Shown here in pieces: positions 28,798-36,671 of a stretch of DNA of 51,899 nt (positions within the stretch are counted from its first letter, which is position 1; the number at the start of each line of letters is the position of its first letter). The DNA comes from an uncultured Marinoscillum sp. GTDB taxonomy: Bacteria > Bacteroidota > Bacteroidia > Cytophagales > Cyclobacteriaceae. The position numbers and the translations under genes are program-made. The stretch spans positions 1-51,899 of the forward strand of contig CACLDR010000007.1 of assembly GCA_902605755.1 (NCBI GenBank). The letters are read 5' to 3'. A model generated the notes under the pieces. The model worked only from the letters and a program-made list of their open reading frames with translations. It ran no database searches and was not told the origin of the DNA.

Positions 28798-30579
28798 TTA
28801 ATTAATATTCACCATTCCACCTTTTATTATTACTTTTCCAGAGCCCTTCAATTCAGCTGTTGGACCTTCCATTGTCAGTTTACTTTTACCTTTAACTTGA
28901 ACAGTAGTAGTTCCTTCAACCGCTACCTTCTTACCCTTGACTTTTGCTTCTCCCTTTGAAACATTTACAACAAAATCTTTATCAGCCTTAAGATTAATAT
29001 CCTTACAACTAGTAATATGAATTCCATCCTTATCAAACACCATTGAATTCCCATTCATATCTTCCAAACTTAAAATCGACTCTTTATCATCTAAGGTTAT
29101 CTTTTGCTCTCCGGGAGTTCTTATAAAAATACTCTTATCATCATCATTAAACTCAATTCTAATCTTACTTGCTGTAACAATTGACTTGATATTATTTTCC
29201 TTTTTTGGAGTATCAGCTGGTTTTTTTTTCTTTCCGTACAATGATCCAAGAATAATTGCATATCTCGGGTCATCATTTATGAAGCCCAAAATTACTTCAT
29301 CTCCAATTTCAGGATAAAAAAATATCCCCACCTCTGTCGCGGCATATTTTTGACTCATTCGCGCCCACAAACCTTCACCAGCAGTCTCAATAAAAGGAAC
29401 ATCAACTTGGATTCTATACTCTCCGGCGGGATCATCATGTATTTTCTTAACTTTTCCAATATGTAAGCCAGAAATTGATGGTAAAAGGCCTAAAGAGGCA
29501 GGGCCATTTATTGCCTCGTTGTCAGTGAACGTACTGGGTTCTAATCCAAAACCAGACTCCGTTTTCCAAAATCCATCCTCAAAATAATGGATAACTTTAG
29601 TAACATATGCCAAACCATTAAAATGAGGAGAAAAGCCCGAAAGTTTAATTAACTTACCTACGACTGGTGAGGAATTGCCGACAAAAGAAGCAAAGCCTCG
29701 AATTTTAGATAATCTTGAGCGTTGTAAATGAGAGTTGGCCCAAGACTTTAAAAGGTTACTGTCCTCAGGGGCAGAAGTATTAATGGCCAATTCGGGATTC
29801 TTTACCACAGCAGCAAGCTTTTTTCCAGTAATATCCCCATGTGCATTCACTGCAGGTTCCGTACTTGATGATTTTACCAAACTCAATTTCTTGCTATCCC
29901 AAGATTGAAACTCTACCTTGCTAAGTTGATTAATTGAATCCATATCGGCAGAGAAATCTATAATATCCAAGCCAAAATTCAAATCTAAAACCGCACTTCC
30001 GCTTACCACAGGAGCAGCAATTGTCAACTTGGCGTCCTCATTAATGACTACCATAGCGTTGGCGTCTGCACGAGCTAAAATAAAATCCCAATCTGAACAA
30101 TTATATTGAACTAGATTAGGATGCTTAAAAGTTGTTGTAGCAACAGATTTAGTCAATCCATATGCTCCTATTATCTCAGAAATCACATCGCTATCCTTTT
30201 TTTTTAAAAAATTATTAGTCTTTCTAATAGAGGCTAACTGGAATGCCTTATCCATACATGTGACTATCAACTCCGAAGTCTTGAATCTTACCTTCAAACT
30301 CTGACCAGTTATTACACCAGAAAAGACTTCCTTTTCTTTTTGATCATAACCCATTTTAATAGAAATGGTCTTGTCAGGGTCAAAATCCTTACTCGCGCTT
30401 GCCTCAAAAGTTTCGTCAGACGGATTGCCATCCATAATAATAATTCTCGCCTTAGAAACCTTATTAATTTCCTTGGATACGACAATAGATTTTAAACCAT
30501 ACTTAGTACCCACATCTTTTCCGCCCACAATGACTGAGCAGCTTGGAATACCCATATTACTTGTAATCGGAGAAGCCAT
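28798..30579 (-). CDS. VgrG-like spike protein (Pvc8-like)
   Basis: This 593-residue protein has a gp27-like hub region (about 1-360, with IKMGYDQKEKEVFSGVITG and YNCSDWDFILARADANAMV typical of phage late control/VgrG domains), a gp5-like OB fold (about 372-450, GKVKKIHDDPAGEYRIQV, then PEIGDEVILGF and DPRYAIILGSLYG), and a repetitive beta-helix tail (about 470-593) forming the needle. It would trimerise as the puncturing spike at the end of the tube. It starts one nucleotide after the LysM gene. No extra toxin domain follows the beta-helix. With no PAAR gene nearby, the tip may be bare or capped by a protein encoded elsewhere. Confidence 0.94.
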   Translation of the reverse strand: MASPITSNMGIPSCSVIVGGKDVGTKYGLKSIVVSKEINKVSKARIIIMDGNPSDETFEASASKDFDPDKTISIKMGYDQKEKEVFSGVITGQSLKVRFKTSELIVTCMDKAFQLASIRKTNNFLKKKDSDVISEIIGAYGLTKSVATTTFKHPNLVQYNCSDWDFILARADANAMVVINEDAKLTIAAPVVSGSAVLDLNFGLDIIDFSADMDSINQLSKVEFQSWDSKKLSLVKSSSTEPAVNAHGDITGKKLAAVVKNPELAINTSAPEDSNLLKSWANSHLQRSRLSKIRGFASFVGNSSPVVGKLIKLSGFSPHFNGLAYVTKVIHYFEDGFWKTESGFGLEPSTFTDNEAINGPASLGLLPSISGLHIGKVKKIHDDPAGEYRIQVDVPFIETAGEGLWARMSQKYAATEVGIFFYPEIGDEVILGFINDDPRYAIILGSLYGKKKKPADTPKKENNIKSIVTASKIRIEFNDDDKSIFIRTPGEQKITLDDKESILSLEDMNGNSMVFDKDGIHITSCKDINLKADKDFVVNVSKGEAKVKGKKVAVEGTTTVQVKGKSKLTMEGPTAELKGSGKVIIKGGMVNIN

Positions 30580-30580
30580 A

Positions 30581-31231
30581 TTATTTTTCGAGTCTCGGGA
30601 AAAAAATTTGTTGACCAGGAATCAAATTCCTAAAATCGATTATGTCATTGGCTGAAGCTACTTGTAAATAAAAACTGGAATCACCATAAATATTTTCACA
30701 CATTAGAGGTAAATTATCACCTTCTTTAACTTCAATAAGATGAGACATATCTGGAGAATTTAGCTTAGCTAACTTCTGTCCCAAATCCACATATTGAATA
30801 AAATCAGCAGTAACAACTGCCCTTATAGGATATCCATCAGAGTCAAAAAGTGTATATTCTACATTAAGTTGTGTCATTTTGCAAATCAATTGCAAAGCAC
30901 CCCATGTTAGCTTTAAAGAATTTGTTGTGTGTGTACTTGAATTAACATCGATGCAGAGTGATTTAAGATTTTTAATGCTACTGTCTATATTGGAATTCCC
31001 TGGTATTGCTCCAGTATCATCCAGTGTGAAATTTAATGTTATCTCTTCAGGTTCGGGAGGCTTGACTGTAACCGCTGTAAGACCACTTACCAACTTAGCA
31101 CCAACACTTTCCGTTTTCCAATTTTTTTTATAATCTGTTGGATTTAATTGAACAGTAAAGTCCCCCACTAACTCTGATGAGCTGCACGAAGGGGATTTGT
31201 ATGCTTTTATAGTCAACAGCTCAACTGCCAT
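30581..31231 (-). CDS. CIS tube-initiator/LysM hub protein (Pvc7-like)
   Basis: This 216-residue protein combines a CIS tube-like beta domain (about 1-155, with FTVQLNPTDYKKNW and PPEPEEITLNFTLDDTG) and a C-terminal LysM motif (about 164-214: HLIEVKEGDNLPLMC ... YLQVASANDI ... IPGQQIFFP). In T4 terms it resembles gp53/gp54-type components that bridge hub and tube. It sits five nucleotides after the DUF5908-like gene and one nucleotide before the spike gene, the standard order for PVC-type loci. Confidence 0.93.
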   Translation of the reverse strand: MAVELLTIKAYKSPSCSSSELVGDFTVQLNPTDYKKNWKTESVGAKLVSGLTAVTVKPPEPEEITLNFTLDDTGAIPGNSNIDSSIKNLKSLCIDVNSSTHTTNSLKLTWGALQLICKMTQLNVEYTLFDSDGYPIRAVVTADFIQYVDLGQKLAKLNSPDMSHLIEVKEGDNLPLMCENIYGDSSFYLQVASANDIIDFRNLIPGQQIFFPRLEK

Positions 31232-31236
31232 AATTA

Positions 31237-31425
31237 TTAAAATCTCTCTTTCTCACTTTTAAGGTACTCTACTACTCTATCAAAACATCTTTGAATGAGT
31301 TTTTCTTCCATATCAGCATCTTCCGTTTTACCGGATTCAATGGCCGTTTCGTCTCCATAACGTTCTCTCTTCTTTTGATCATTAATTTTTGCCTTTATCG
31401 AAAACTGATTCACTTTGATTGCCAT
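31237..31425 (-). CDS. Small DUF5908-like CIS protein
   Basis: The ATG at 31425 gives 62 residues; the longer frame to 31449 would need a TTG. The protein starts MAIKVNQFSIKAKIN and ends KSEKERF, with a charged helical middle, which fits the small DUF5908 family found between tube-like and LysM genes in Bacteroidota CIS loci (position of Pvc6). Its role is unknown. It lies five nucleotides before the LysM gene. The family call is from pattern memory and not from alignment. Confidence 0.7.
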   Translation of the reverse strand: MAIKVNQFSIKAKINDQKKRERYGDETAIESGKTEDADMEEKLIQRCFDRVVEYLKSEKERF

Positions 31426-31472
31426 ATTAGATGAATTTAAGTTTAACAATTATCATAATTATAATTAAATTA

Positions 31473-31934
31473 TTAAATTAACCTTGTAAATGAACTATAC
31501 TTCAGCGTAATTGTTTCGATTGCAATAGCATCTTTGTCGGCTCTAAATTCAGACATTTCTATTTTTATAGGATATGCATTTTTAAAATTCCATGATGCTA
31601 ATGGTATATTGGAGCTGTTCCTCAATTTTACATTTATTTCTTTTGGAGAAATACTATTCATCCAAAAATCACCCCCACTATCAATCATTTTTTGGCACCA
31701 AGTGTAAAAATTTGTTTTGGAACCAACTAGGCCACGTTCAAGAACTAAGTCTTCATAAGTTGTATGCTTGGGTAAGTGATAAGCACTATTCGCGTCACCA
31801 CCCGAATGTATCTGCTCTGTCTCTAAGGACTTCGTAATACCTTTTACAGATTGCCAGTTAGTATCATCTCCGGGAAAACTAACAATTTCAACAGAGAATC
31901 TAAAACTCAATACAGGCTCTTTAAAGTCACTCAT
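31473..31934 (-). CDS. Tube-fold protein 3 (gp19-like tail tube family)
   Basis: This 153-residue protein has the gp19-type tail tube layout: an N-terminal strand with FRFSVEI, the WQSVKGITKSLETEQI segment that parallels FQEVSGLxxxxxxxEY in tubes, TYEDLVLERGL for TLKRG, and WNFKNAYPIKIEMSEFRADKDAIAIETITLKY at the end. It differs from the two other tube-like proteins by its insertions and a WCQKM segment. By order it may form the last ring that connects tube to hub. Spacing is 60 nt after tube 2 and 47 nt before the ATG of the DUF5908-like gene. Confidence 0.9.
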   Translation of the reverse strand: MSDFKEPVLSFRFSVEIVSFPGDDTNWQSVKGITKSLETEQIHSGGDANSAYHLPKHTTYEDLVLERGLVGSKTNFYTWCQKMIDSGGDFWMNSISPKEINVKLRNSSNIPLASWNFKNAYPIKIEMSEFRADKDAIAIETITLKYSSFTRLI

Positions 31935-31994
31935 TAATTGAATATTTCTATTTCAAAAAAAACGCAGATTTTAACAAATTTTTAATTTAAACAA

Positions 31995-32438
31995 TTAAGA
32001 AGGAGATATGATCTCCAAGCTGTTATACTTGACTACTAACTTTTCTATTGCTGGACCTCCCTTTTTCTGGGAATCTAATTCTGCAAATGTCATTTGAAGT
32101 GGCACAGCATCTTCTAACTTCCAAGATATCTCCACGTCACCATCTTCATTCAGCAAATCTATTTGAACATTTCTCTTAACTGCTGTACTGAGATTATTTT
32201 TCCACCACTCAAAAAGGTCTATATCACCAGAGAAAACTCCTTTTTCAAGCGTTGCGTCAGTATAAACTGTACGTCCCGCTATATTATAATCATAGGATTG
32301 TTTCGTATTTCCATGTGAGTAAGAAACAAAGTTAGTTTTTGCCTCTAGCCCTGAGACTTTTTGAAATCCCAATGCTCCTGAAATTCCATCAATCTTAACT
32401 TGAAAGTAAAACGCAGGCAAAGGATAATTTAAGGCCAT
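31995..32438 (-). CDS. Tube-fold protein 2 (gp19-like tail tube family)
   Basis: This 147-residue protein begins YPLPAFYFQVKIDG and has FQKVSGLEAKTNFVSYSHGN, TLEKGVFSGDIDLFEWW, and the closing WKLEDAVPLQMTFAELD and VVKYNSLEI pattern of CIS tube proteins. It is a paralogue of the first tube protein. It starts only 23 nt after the T tract of a strong hairpin terminator, with no promoter visible between, so it depends on read-through. It may form specialised rings near the baseplate, while tube 1 forms the bulk. Confidence 0.93.
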   Translation of the reverse strand: MALNYPLPAFYFQVKIDGISGALGFQKVSGLEAKTNFVSYSHGNTKQSYDYNIAGRTVYTDATLEKGVFSGDIDLFEWWKNNLSTAVKRNVQIDLLNEDGDVEISWKLEDAVPLQMTFAELDSQKKGGPAIEKLVVKYNSLEIISPS

Positions 32439-32461
32439 TTGATTATTGAAAATAATGAATT

Positions 32462-32490
32462 AAAAAGCACCTAACTGTCGAGTCAGGTGC
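32462..32490 (-). terminator. Intra-operon Rho-independent terminator after sheath and tube 1
   Basis: On the minus strand a 10-bp stem (outer part GCACCT with AGGTGC, inner part GACT with AGTT, including one G-U pair) closes a CGAC loop and is followed directly by five T residues. It lies 26 nt after the stop of tube 1 and 24 nt before tube 2. This is the best terminator in the window. As the downstream CIS genes have no own promoter nearby, it must leak, which would make sheath and tube mRNA more abundant than baseplate mRNA. Confidence 0.8.
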
Positions 32491-32515
32491 GTCTATAATT
32501 TAAAAGGATAATTGT

Positions 32516-32965
32516 TTAGGGTGTTGTGAACTCAATACCTTCATGAGCCAATACCAATTCTTCCACAGCAACTTCACTACTAGAAGAATTTAAATCAGTA
32601 CCCACTACCTTCATTGGGAAAGCATTAGTTAGTGTCCATATAATTTCAGCATCTCCGGATTCGTTGAGGAGCGATATTATCACTGTTTTTCTCTCTATTG
32701 TGTTCATTGCAATAGAATTAAACCACTCATACATTTTAATATCACCAGTAAATGTGCCCTTCTTCAAAGAAATGTCACTTGATTTTCTCAAACCAGGCAT
32801 TTTTATAGTTGAAAACTCAGGACTATCACCATGACGGTACTCAATCACATCAACTTCCGCATCCATTCCTGAAATTTCTTGGAAATTAGCCTCTAAATCA
32901 TCTACCTCGAGTTTGAAATGAAACTTTGGTAAGGGCCATATATTGTCTTGTACTTCTCCAGCCAT
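32516..32965 (-). CDS. Major inner tube protein (Pvc1-like)
   Basis: This 149-residue protein is a typical CIS inner tube (Hcp/gp19 fold): WPLPKFHFKLEVDD, FQEISGMDAEVDVIEYRHGD, ISLKKGTFTGDIKMYEWF and WTLTNAFPMKVVGTDLN, then LVLAHEGIEF at the C-terminus. It lies 55 nt after the sheath gene and just before a strong terminator. This makes it the likely main tube subunit, needed in the same copy number as the sheath. Confidence 0.95.
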   Translation of the reverse strand: MAGEVQDNIWPLPKFHFKLEVDDLEANFQEISGMDAEVDVIEYRHGDSPEFSTIKMPGLRKSSDISLKKGTFTGDIKMYEWFNSIAMNTIERKTVIISLLNESGDAEIIWTLTNAFPMKVVGTDLNSSSSEVAVEELVLAHEGIEFTTP

Positions 32966-33020
32966 TTTTTTGTTATTTTAGTTTTAATAATTTTTAAATT
33001 AAATAAATATTTTTTTTGTG

Positions 33021-34493
33021 TTAAGATTTCTGCATTTGCTGCTGAAAGGTAATTACAATAAATTCAGCAGGTCTTGTAACTGCCAGTTTCACTGTAATTC
33101 TCATAATTCCATCTAATATATCAGTTGCTGTCATGGTGGATCCCAAACCAACATCTACAGAGAAGGCATCATCTGGAGATGAACCTGCAAGCGCACCTTG
33201 CTTCCATTGATCTCTTAAGAAGTTAAACATTGTCCCCTTAATTGCGACCCATGTATTTACCTCGTTCGGTTGAAATACATAACTTTCCGAAGCAATTTTC
33301 AATGATTGTTCAATCATAATTACAGTTCTTCTAACGCTCAAATATCTCCAGTCTTGGCTGTTTCCATCCAAGGTCCTTGCACCCCACACCAAAACTCCTT
33401 TTCCTGCAAAAGAACGAATTGCATTAACAGCTTTACCGGTTAAAGGGAGGTTTAAATCTTCTTGATCCTTCGAAGTTAAATTAACCGAAGGACTCACAAC
33501 GGATCCCATGGAAACATTTGCGGGTGATTGGAATACACCAACATTAGCATCAACCATTGAAATAACTCCAGCCATACCACCACTTGGAGGAAGAACGTTC
33601 AATGCGTTTTTAATATCGCCTAAGACGGCCTTAAAAAGAGGTAATTTAGCCATTAAAGTCTGATTCAAGCTAACTGGGTCGTTTTCCCCGGTCAATTTGG
33701 CTATTTCATCTTTAATGATTTGTGCATCATCACCATAAATGGCGTCAGCTTCTGCATCTAACAGAGGCGTCAATGCATCTAAGTTACTAATACTTGAGAA
33801 ATCAACTTCATCACCTTGGATAACGGTTGTATTCACATAGGGATAGTATGACGCCCCCCATTGTAAAAAATTATTACCTAATCCTTCTCTCGATTTGGTT
33901 ATCACATCGTTTTCATCATATGACCTCTCCTGATCACCATTATAAACATCAAGAATAGCAACTCTGCTTTTCATAGCACTACCACAATGCATTAACATCG
34001 CCTGTTGTAACGAAGCACAATCATTTTCCTCAAGTAATACAGCATCCGGAATTACCAACATTGTTGGCTCAGGAGTTTTGAGCAAAGTAACTATTCCTTT
34101 TTCTTCAGCCTCATCATTGAGATCCTTAGCACTCACTGCACTTGAATAATCGCCTGCTGAAACAATGTAACAAACACTTCCACCGTTGGCAAAAAAGAGC
34201 CTCATAGAACGATATAAGTTAAAATTCGTTGGTGCATCTACGGCTATTGAAAATCCTGAAATATCATCCGCAGCAATTGTAAATGTGGTCTTCGGAGCAC
34301 CTCCAAAAAATTGATGATATTCACTGAGTGAAGTAATTCTAGTGGGCTTATTAACGATTGATTTGTTATTTTTTAAGGCTTTTTCAGTGTAGCCCACAAA
34401 TGCGGGCACAGCGGTCGCAACTTGGACAGCTGAACTGGGAAATGCACTTTTTTCTTCGATGTAAACGCCGGGCGTTGCCAAAACTTGTGCCAT
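33021..34493 (-). CDS. Contractile sheath protein (Pvc2-like)
   Basis: This 490-residue protein starts with MAQVLATPGVYIEEKSAFPSS and has VATAVPAFVGYT, the sheath N-terminal pattern. The C-terminal domain holds VNAIRSFAGKGVLVWGART, WRYLSVRRTVIMIEQSLK and FVFQPN-type segments (YVFQPNEVNTW), and ends with RPAEFIVITFQQQMQK, all conserved in phage and CIS sheaths. It forms the outer cylinder that contracts. Only one sheath gene is present, unlike AFP/PVC with three. A candidate promoter lies just upstream in a 117-nt gap. Confidence 0.97.
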   Translation of the reverse strand: MAQVLATPGVYIEEKSAFPSSAVQVATAVPAFVGYTEKALKNNKSIVNKPTRITSLSEYHQFFGGAPKTTFTIAADDISGFSIAVDAPTNFNLYRSMRLFFANGGSVCYIVSAGDYSSAVSAKDLNDEAEEKGIVTLLKTPEPTMLVIPDAVLLEENDCASLQQAMLMHCGSAMKSRVAILDVYNGDQERSYDENDVITKSREGLGNNFLQWGASYYPYVNTTVIQGDEVDFSSISNLDALTPLLDAEADAIYGDDAQIIKDEIAKLTGENDPVSLNQTLMAKLPLFKAVLGDIKNALNVLPPSGGMAGVISMVDANVGVFQSPANVSMGSVVSPSVNLTSKDQEDLNLPLTGKAVNAIRSFAGKGVLVWGARTLDGNSQDWRYLSVRRTVIMIEQSLKIASESYVFQPNEVNTWVAIKGTMFNFLRDQWKQGALAGSSPDDAFSVDVGLGSTMTATDILDGIMRITVKLAVTRPAEFIVITFQQQMQKS

Positions 34494-34542
34494 AAACTAA
34501 TTTTTTTTTAAAGGTTAAGTAAAAGAATTTTTATAGTAATGT

Positions 34543-34574
34543 TAAAACTAGGTTGATTTATTATTAATAACAAA
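34543..34574 (-). promoter_or_regulatory. Candidate Bacteroidota-type promoter for the sheath gene
   Basis: On the minus strand a TTTG -33 box (34574-34571), a 20-nt spacer and TAGTTTTA (34550-34543) match the Bacteroidota consensus TTTG-N19-21-TAnnTTTG with one mismatch in the last base. Transcription would begin near 34536, about 43 nt before the sheath ATG. The spacer and box agreement is good, but the region is AT-rich, so chance matches are possible. Confidence 0.5.
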
Positions 34575-34610
34575 CTGTAATTTAATTTTATTTACAGTAA
34601 TAATAATTTT

Positions 34611-35660
34611 TTATAGATTTTGAATGAACATTTCTGAATAATACATAGTCTCTCCGTTAATGGCCACTGCTTTGATACGTTGAATATCAGGTGTTGGTAA
34701 ATATATTTTATTTAGCATTTTGCCTTCCCTAGATTCAACGGATCCATCATCCTCAAGCTTGGCATAAATCTTTTCTTCTCCATAAAATTTTGATATTGAA
34801 ATCGTGTTTTGGGAGGTTATTTTTGTTGCTGTTTGATCATTGGGAAGAATTACGTGCTCACCATTAGAAAAATTTAATTTATCCTTTCCTATGAAAACTG
34901 AAATATTTTTAAACTGATTTGCATTATTAGACACAAAATAGTAAGTCCAAAATACTTTCCTCGCATCTAATCTTATTTTGAAATGGGAGCCAAGCACTTT
35001 TTCAAACTGTGTATTTGCTGATGTTTGTAAAGAAATCTCAATAATACCCCAACTTTTTTTCAAATCAGGCTCTAAATAAAAAATCTCGTCTTCTTTGACT
35101 CCATCAGATGACTTCACCTGATAGGAGCCATAGTCATCAATCAGTAGTTGTCCTAATTGAGTTTTATCCCCTATTTCACCGTTGAAACAATTACCATTTT
35201 CATCAGAAATGGTTAGTTCATTTCCCCAAACTTTATTGGGCTGAAAATTACCTTGTAAACAGAAGTTAAAATTACTTTCGCTTAGATAGTTACCAGAGTG
35301 TAACATAACTTCTTGTATTTCTGACTGGCCATCCTTACTTTCCTGATAAACTTCATTACGAAATATATATTTCATGTAGGGTTCTTGAGGCCTAATTTTA
35401 CTGAAATTTTCAAAATACCTGTTTTTTACTTGTATTCCAAATCTAAATTTGATAGCCTTTTTGGATGACGATATTAAAAACAATTGGGCAGATTTACCCA
35501 AAATAATAAACCCATCTGCTTTTTTTTTAAATAAAAGCTGATAAGATGTCATCAATTTTCTGATTGAAGAAGATATTACTATTCCGTAATCTTTAGAAAA
35601 AGATCCTGAATAAAATTTGTGGCTTAATGATACTTCAAAAAGAACTTTATACTGGTCCAT
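34611..35660 (-). CDS. Unrecognised CIS-locus protein between cap and sheath genes
   Basis: This 349-residue protein is not identified. It has no signal peptide or membrane helix and appears mostly beta-stranded. It begins MDQYKVLFEVSLSHKFY, has a segment KKKADGFIILGKSAQ, and later DARKVFWTYYFVSN and a repeated-looking ISVFIG strand. The end, IQRIKAVAINGETMYYSEMF, is also strand-like. It sits 17 nt after the Pvc16-like gene and 117 nt before the sheath, a place often occupied by an uncharacterised conserved gene in Bacteroidota CIS loci. A cap-associated or assembly role is a guess. Confidence 0.75.
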   Translation of the reverse strand: MDQYKVLFEVSLSHKFYSGSFSKDYGIVISSSIRKLMTSYQLLFKKKADGFIILGKSAQLFLISSSKKAIKFRFGIQVKNRYFENFSKIRPQEPYMKYIFRNEVYQESKDGQSEIQEVMLHSGNYLSESNFNFCLQGNFQPNKVWGNELTISDENGNCFNGEIGDKTQLGQLLIDDYGSYQVKSSDGVKEDEIFYLEPDLKKSWGIIEISLQTSANTQFEKVLGSHFKIRLDARKVFWTYYFVSNNANQFKNISVFIGKDKLNFSNGEHVILPNDQTATKITSQNTISISKFYGEEKIYAKLEDDGSVESREGKMLNKIYLPTPDIQRIKAVAINGETMYYSEMFIQNL

Positions 35661-35677
35661 TACATTATTTCTTACGT

Positions 35678-36430
35678 TTATGATAGGGGCGGTTTAGCTC
35701 GATTTCTAGATTTCTCAAATGGATCATCCTCAGATTCTTCTTCATCATAGTCATTAGATTTCTTCTTAGCCTCATCAATACGTCGTCTACCTCGATTAAA
35801 AGCGTCTTCAGCAGTACCCTTTGCCCCTGCTCTCTCTCCTTCCTCGGAACCATCACTATCACCCTCAGGCGAAATACCAATTCCAGAAATTGATGGGATG
35901 GTGTCCTCAATATTGTCGGTAGAGAAAGTTAGCATCCTTGCCCGGTAGACAACAGAGGGTAGATATTTTGAACCCATCATTTGAAAAACTGCACTCAGAT
36001 CATGAAAGGATAATGAAGTCAGGTCAAATACCGCCTTCTCTATGTTTTCTGAAAGCCCAGGTGTATTTTCGTTGGTAAAAATAGGCTTTCCTTGAAAAAA
36101 ATAAATTACCCCTGATAAAAATTTTAAGGCCTCTACATAATTTTTTCCCACAAAATAACTAGAAAAGATAATCGTTAAATTTACGTAAATATCTGGACTA
36201 CTTTTAACGAAGGTCCCTCTTGATGAGGTTGTTCCTGCGGTAGCCTTCAAAGTGGTCTCCTCCTCAACATTAACCAATGAACAAACCACTGTATTCGATC
36301 CCTCCAATGCGACTGAACCATCTTGGTCAATTAAGTTAGAAAGAACTAGTCTATCCTCTCTTAAACCATACCTTGATTTGAAATAATCATTGAGTTCTGA
36401 ACAGACTACAGGCAGAAGGTTATGAATCAT
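35678..36430 (-). CDS. Pvc16-like sheath/tube cap protein (DUF4255) with charged tail
   Basis: Residues 1 to about 188 form a DUF4255 (Pvc16_N) domain: MIHNLLPVVCSELNDYFKSRYGL, then SLVNVEEE, PDIYVNLTIIFSSYF, YVEALKFLSGVIYFFQGK and FHDLSAVFQMMGSKYLPSVVYRARM. Pvc16/Afp16 caps and ends the tube-sheath complex. The remaining about 60 residues are a Glu/Asp/Lys/Arg-rich, probably disordered tail. The start is one nucleotide after the stop of the small membrane protein gene, so the cap is translated together with the envelope module. Confidence 0.93.
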   Translation of the reverse strand: MIHNLLPVVCSELNDYFKSRYGLREDRLVLSNLIDQDGSVALEGSNTVVCSLVNVEEETTLKATAGTTSSRGTFVKSSPDIYVNLTIIFSSYFVGKNYVEALKFLSGVIYFFQGKPIFTNENTPGLSENIEKAVFDLTSLSFHDLSAVFQMMGSKYLPSVVYRARMLTFSTDNIEDTIPSISGIGISPEGDSDGSEEGERAGAKGTAEDAFNRGRRRIDEAKKKSNDYDEEESEDDPFEKSRNRAKPPLS

Positions 36431-36431
36431 T

Positions 36432-36668
36432 TTATTCCTCTATTAAAATTTTCTTGATAGCCCATATAACCAAGCGCATTATGTATGTAAAAATAATTCC
36501 TATTAAAGCGCCCATGATAAATAATTCCATTTCAAAAGTTTGTTCGTATATGGTGGATTGATCACCCGCTGGGGTAAGTGACAAATATTCAATAAATAAA
36601 TAGGATACTGGAAGGGCTAAAATGATAGCAGTAATAAACCAAAGAAATTCTCTTGCAAAAATCTTCAT
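36432..36668 (-). CDS. Small two-helix membrane protein
   Basis: With the ATG at 36668 the protein has 78 residues and two predicted membrane helices (about 9-30 and 48-71) joined by a short acidic loop, ending in a basic patch plus IEE. It lies between the GH18 gene (3 nt gap) and the cap gene (1 nt gap), so it belongs to the operon. No family is recognised. Size and topology resemble holin-like or anchor proteins, but no motif supports either. Confidence 0.75.
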   Translation of the reverse strand: MKIFAREFLWFITAIILALPVSYLFIEYLSLTPAGDQSTIYEQTFEMELFIMGALIGIIFTYIMRLVIWAIKKILIEE

Positions 36669-36671
36669 CAC

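Noticed and set aside
34574-34598. Inverted repeat ACTGTAA ... TTACAGT before the sheath gene as a terminator
   Set aside because: Seven AT-rich pairs with an 11-nt loop and no T tract; it overlaps the -33 box, so an operator is as likely. Too weak to call.
35665-35910. 81-codon open frame overlapping the Pvc16-like gene on the same strand
   Set aside because: It is a shadow of the charged, low-complexity tail in another phase; the DUF4255 frame is clearly the coding one.
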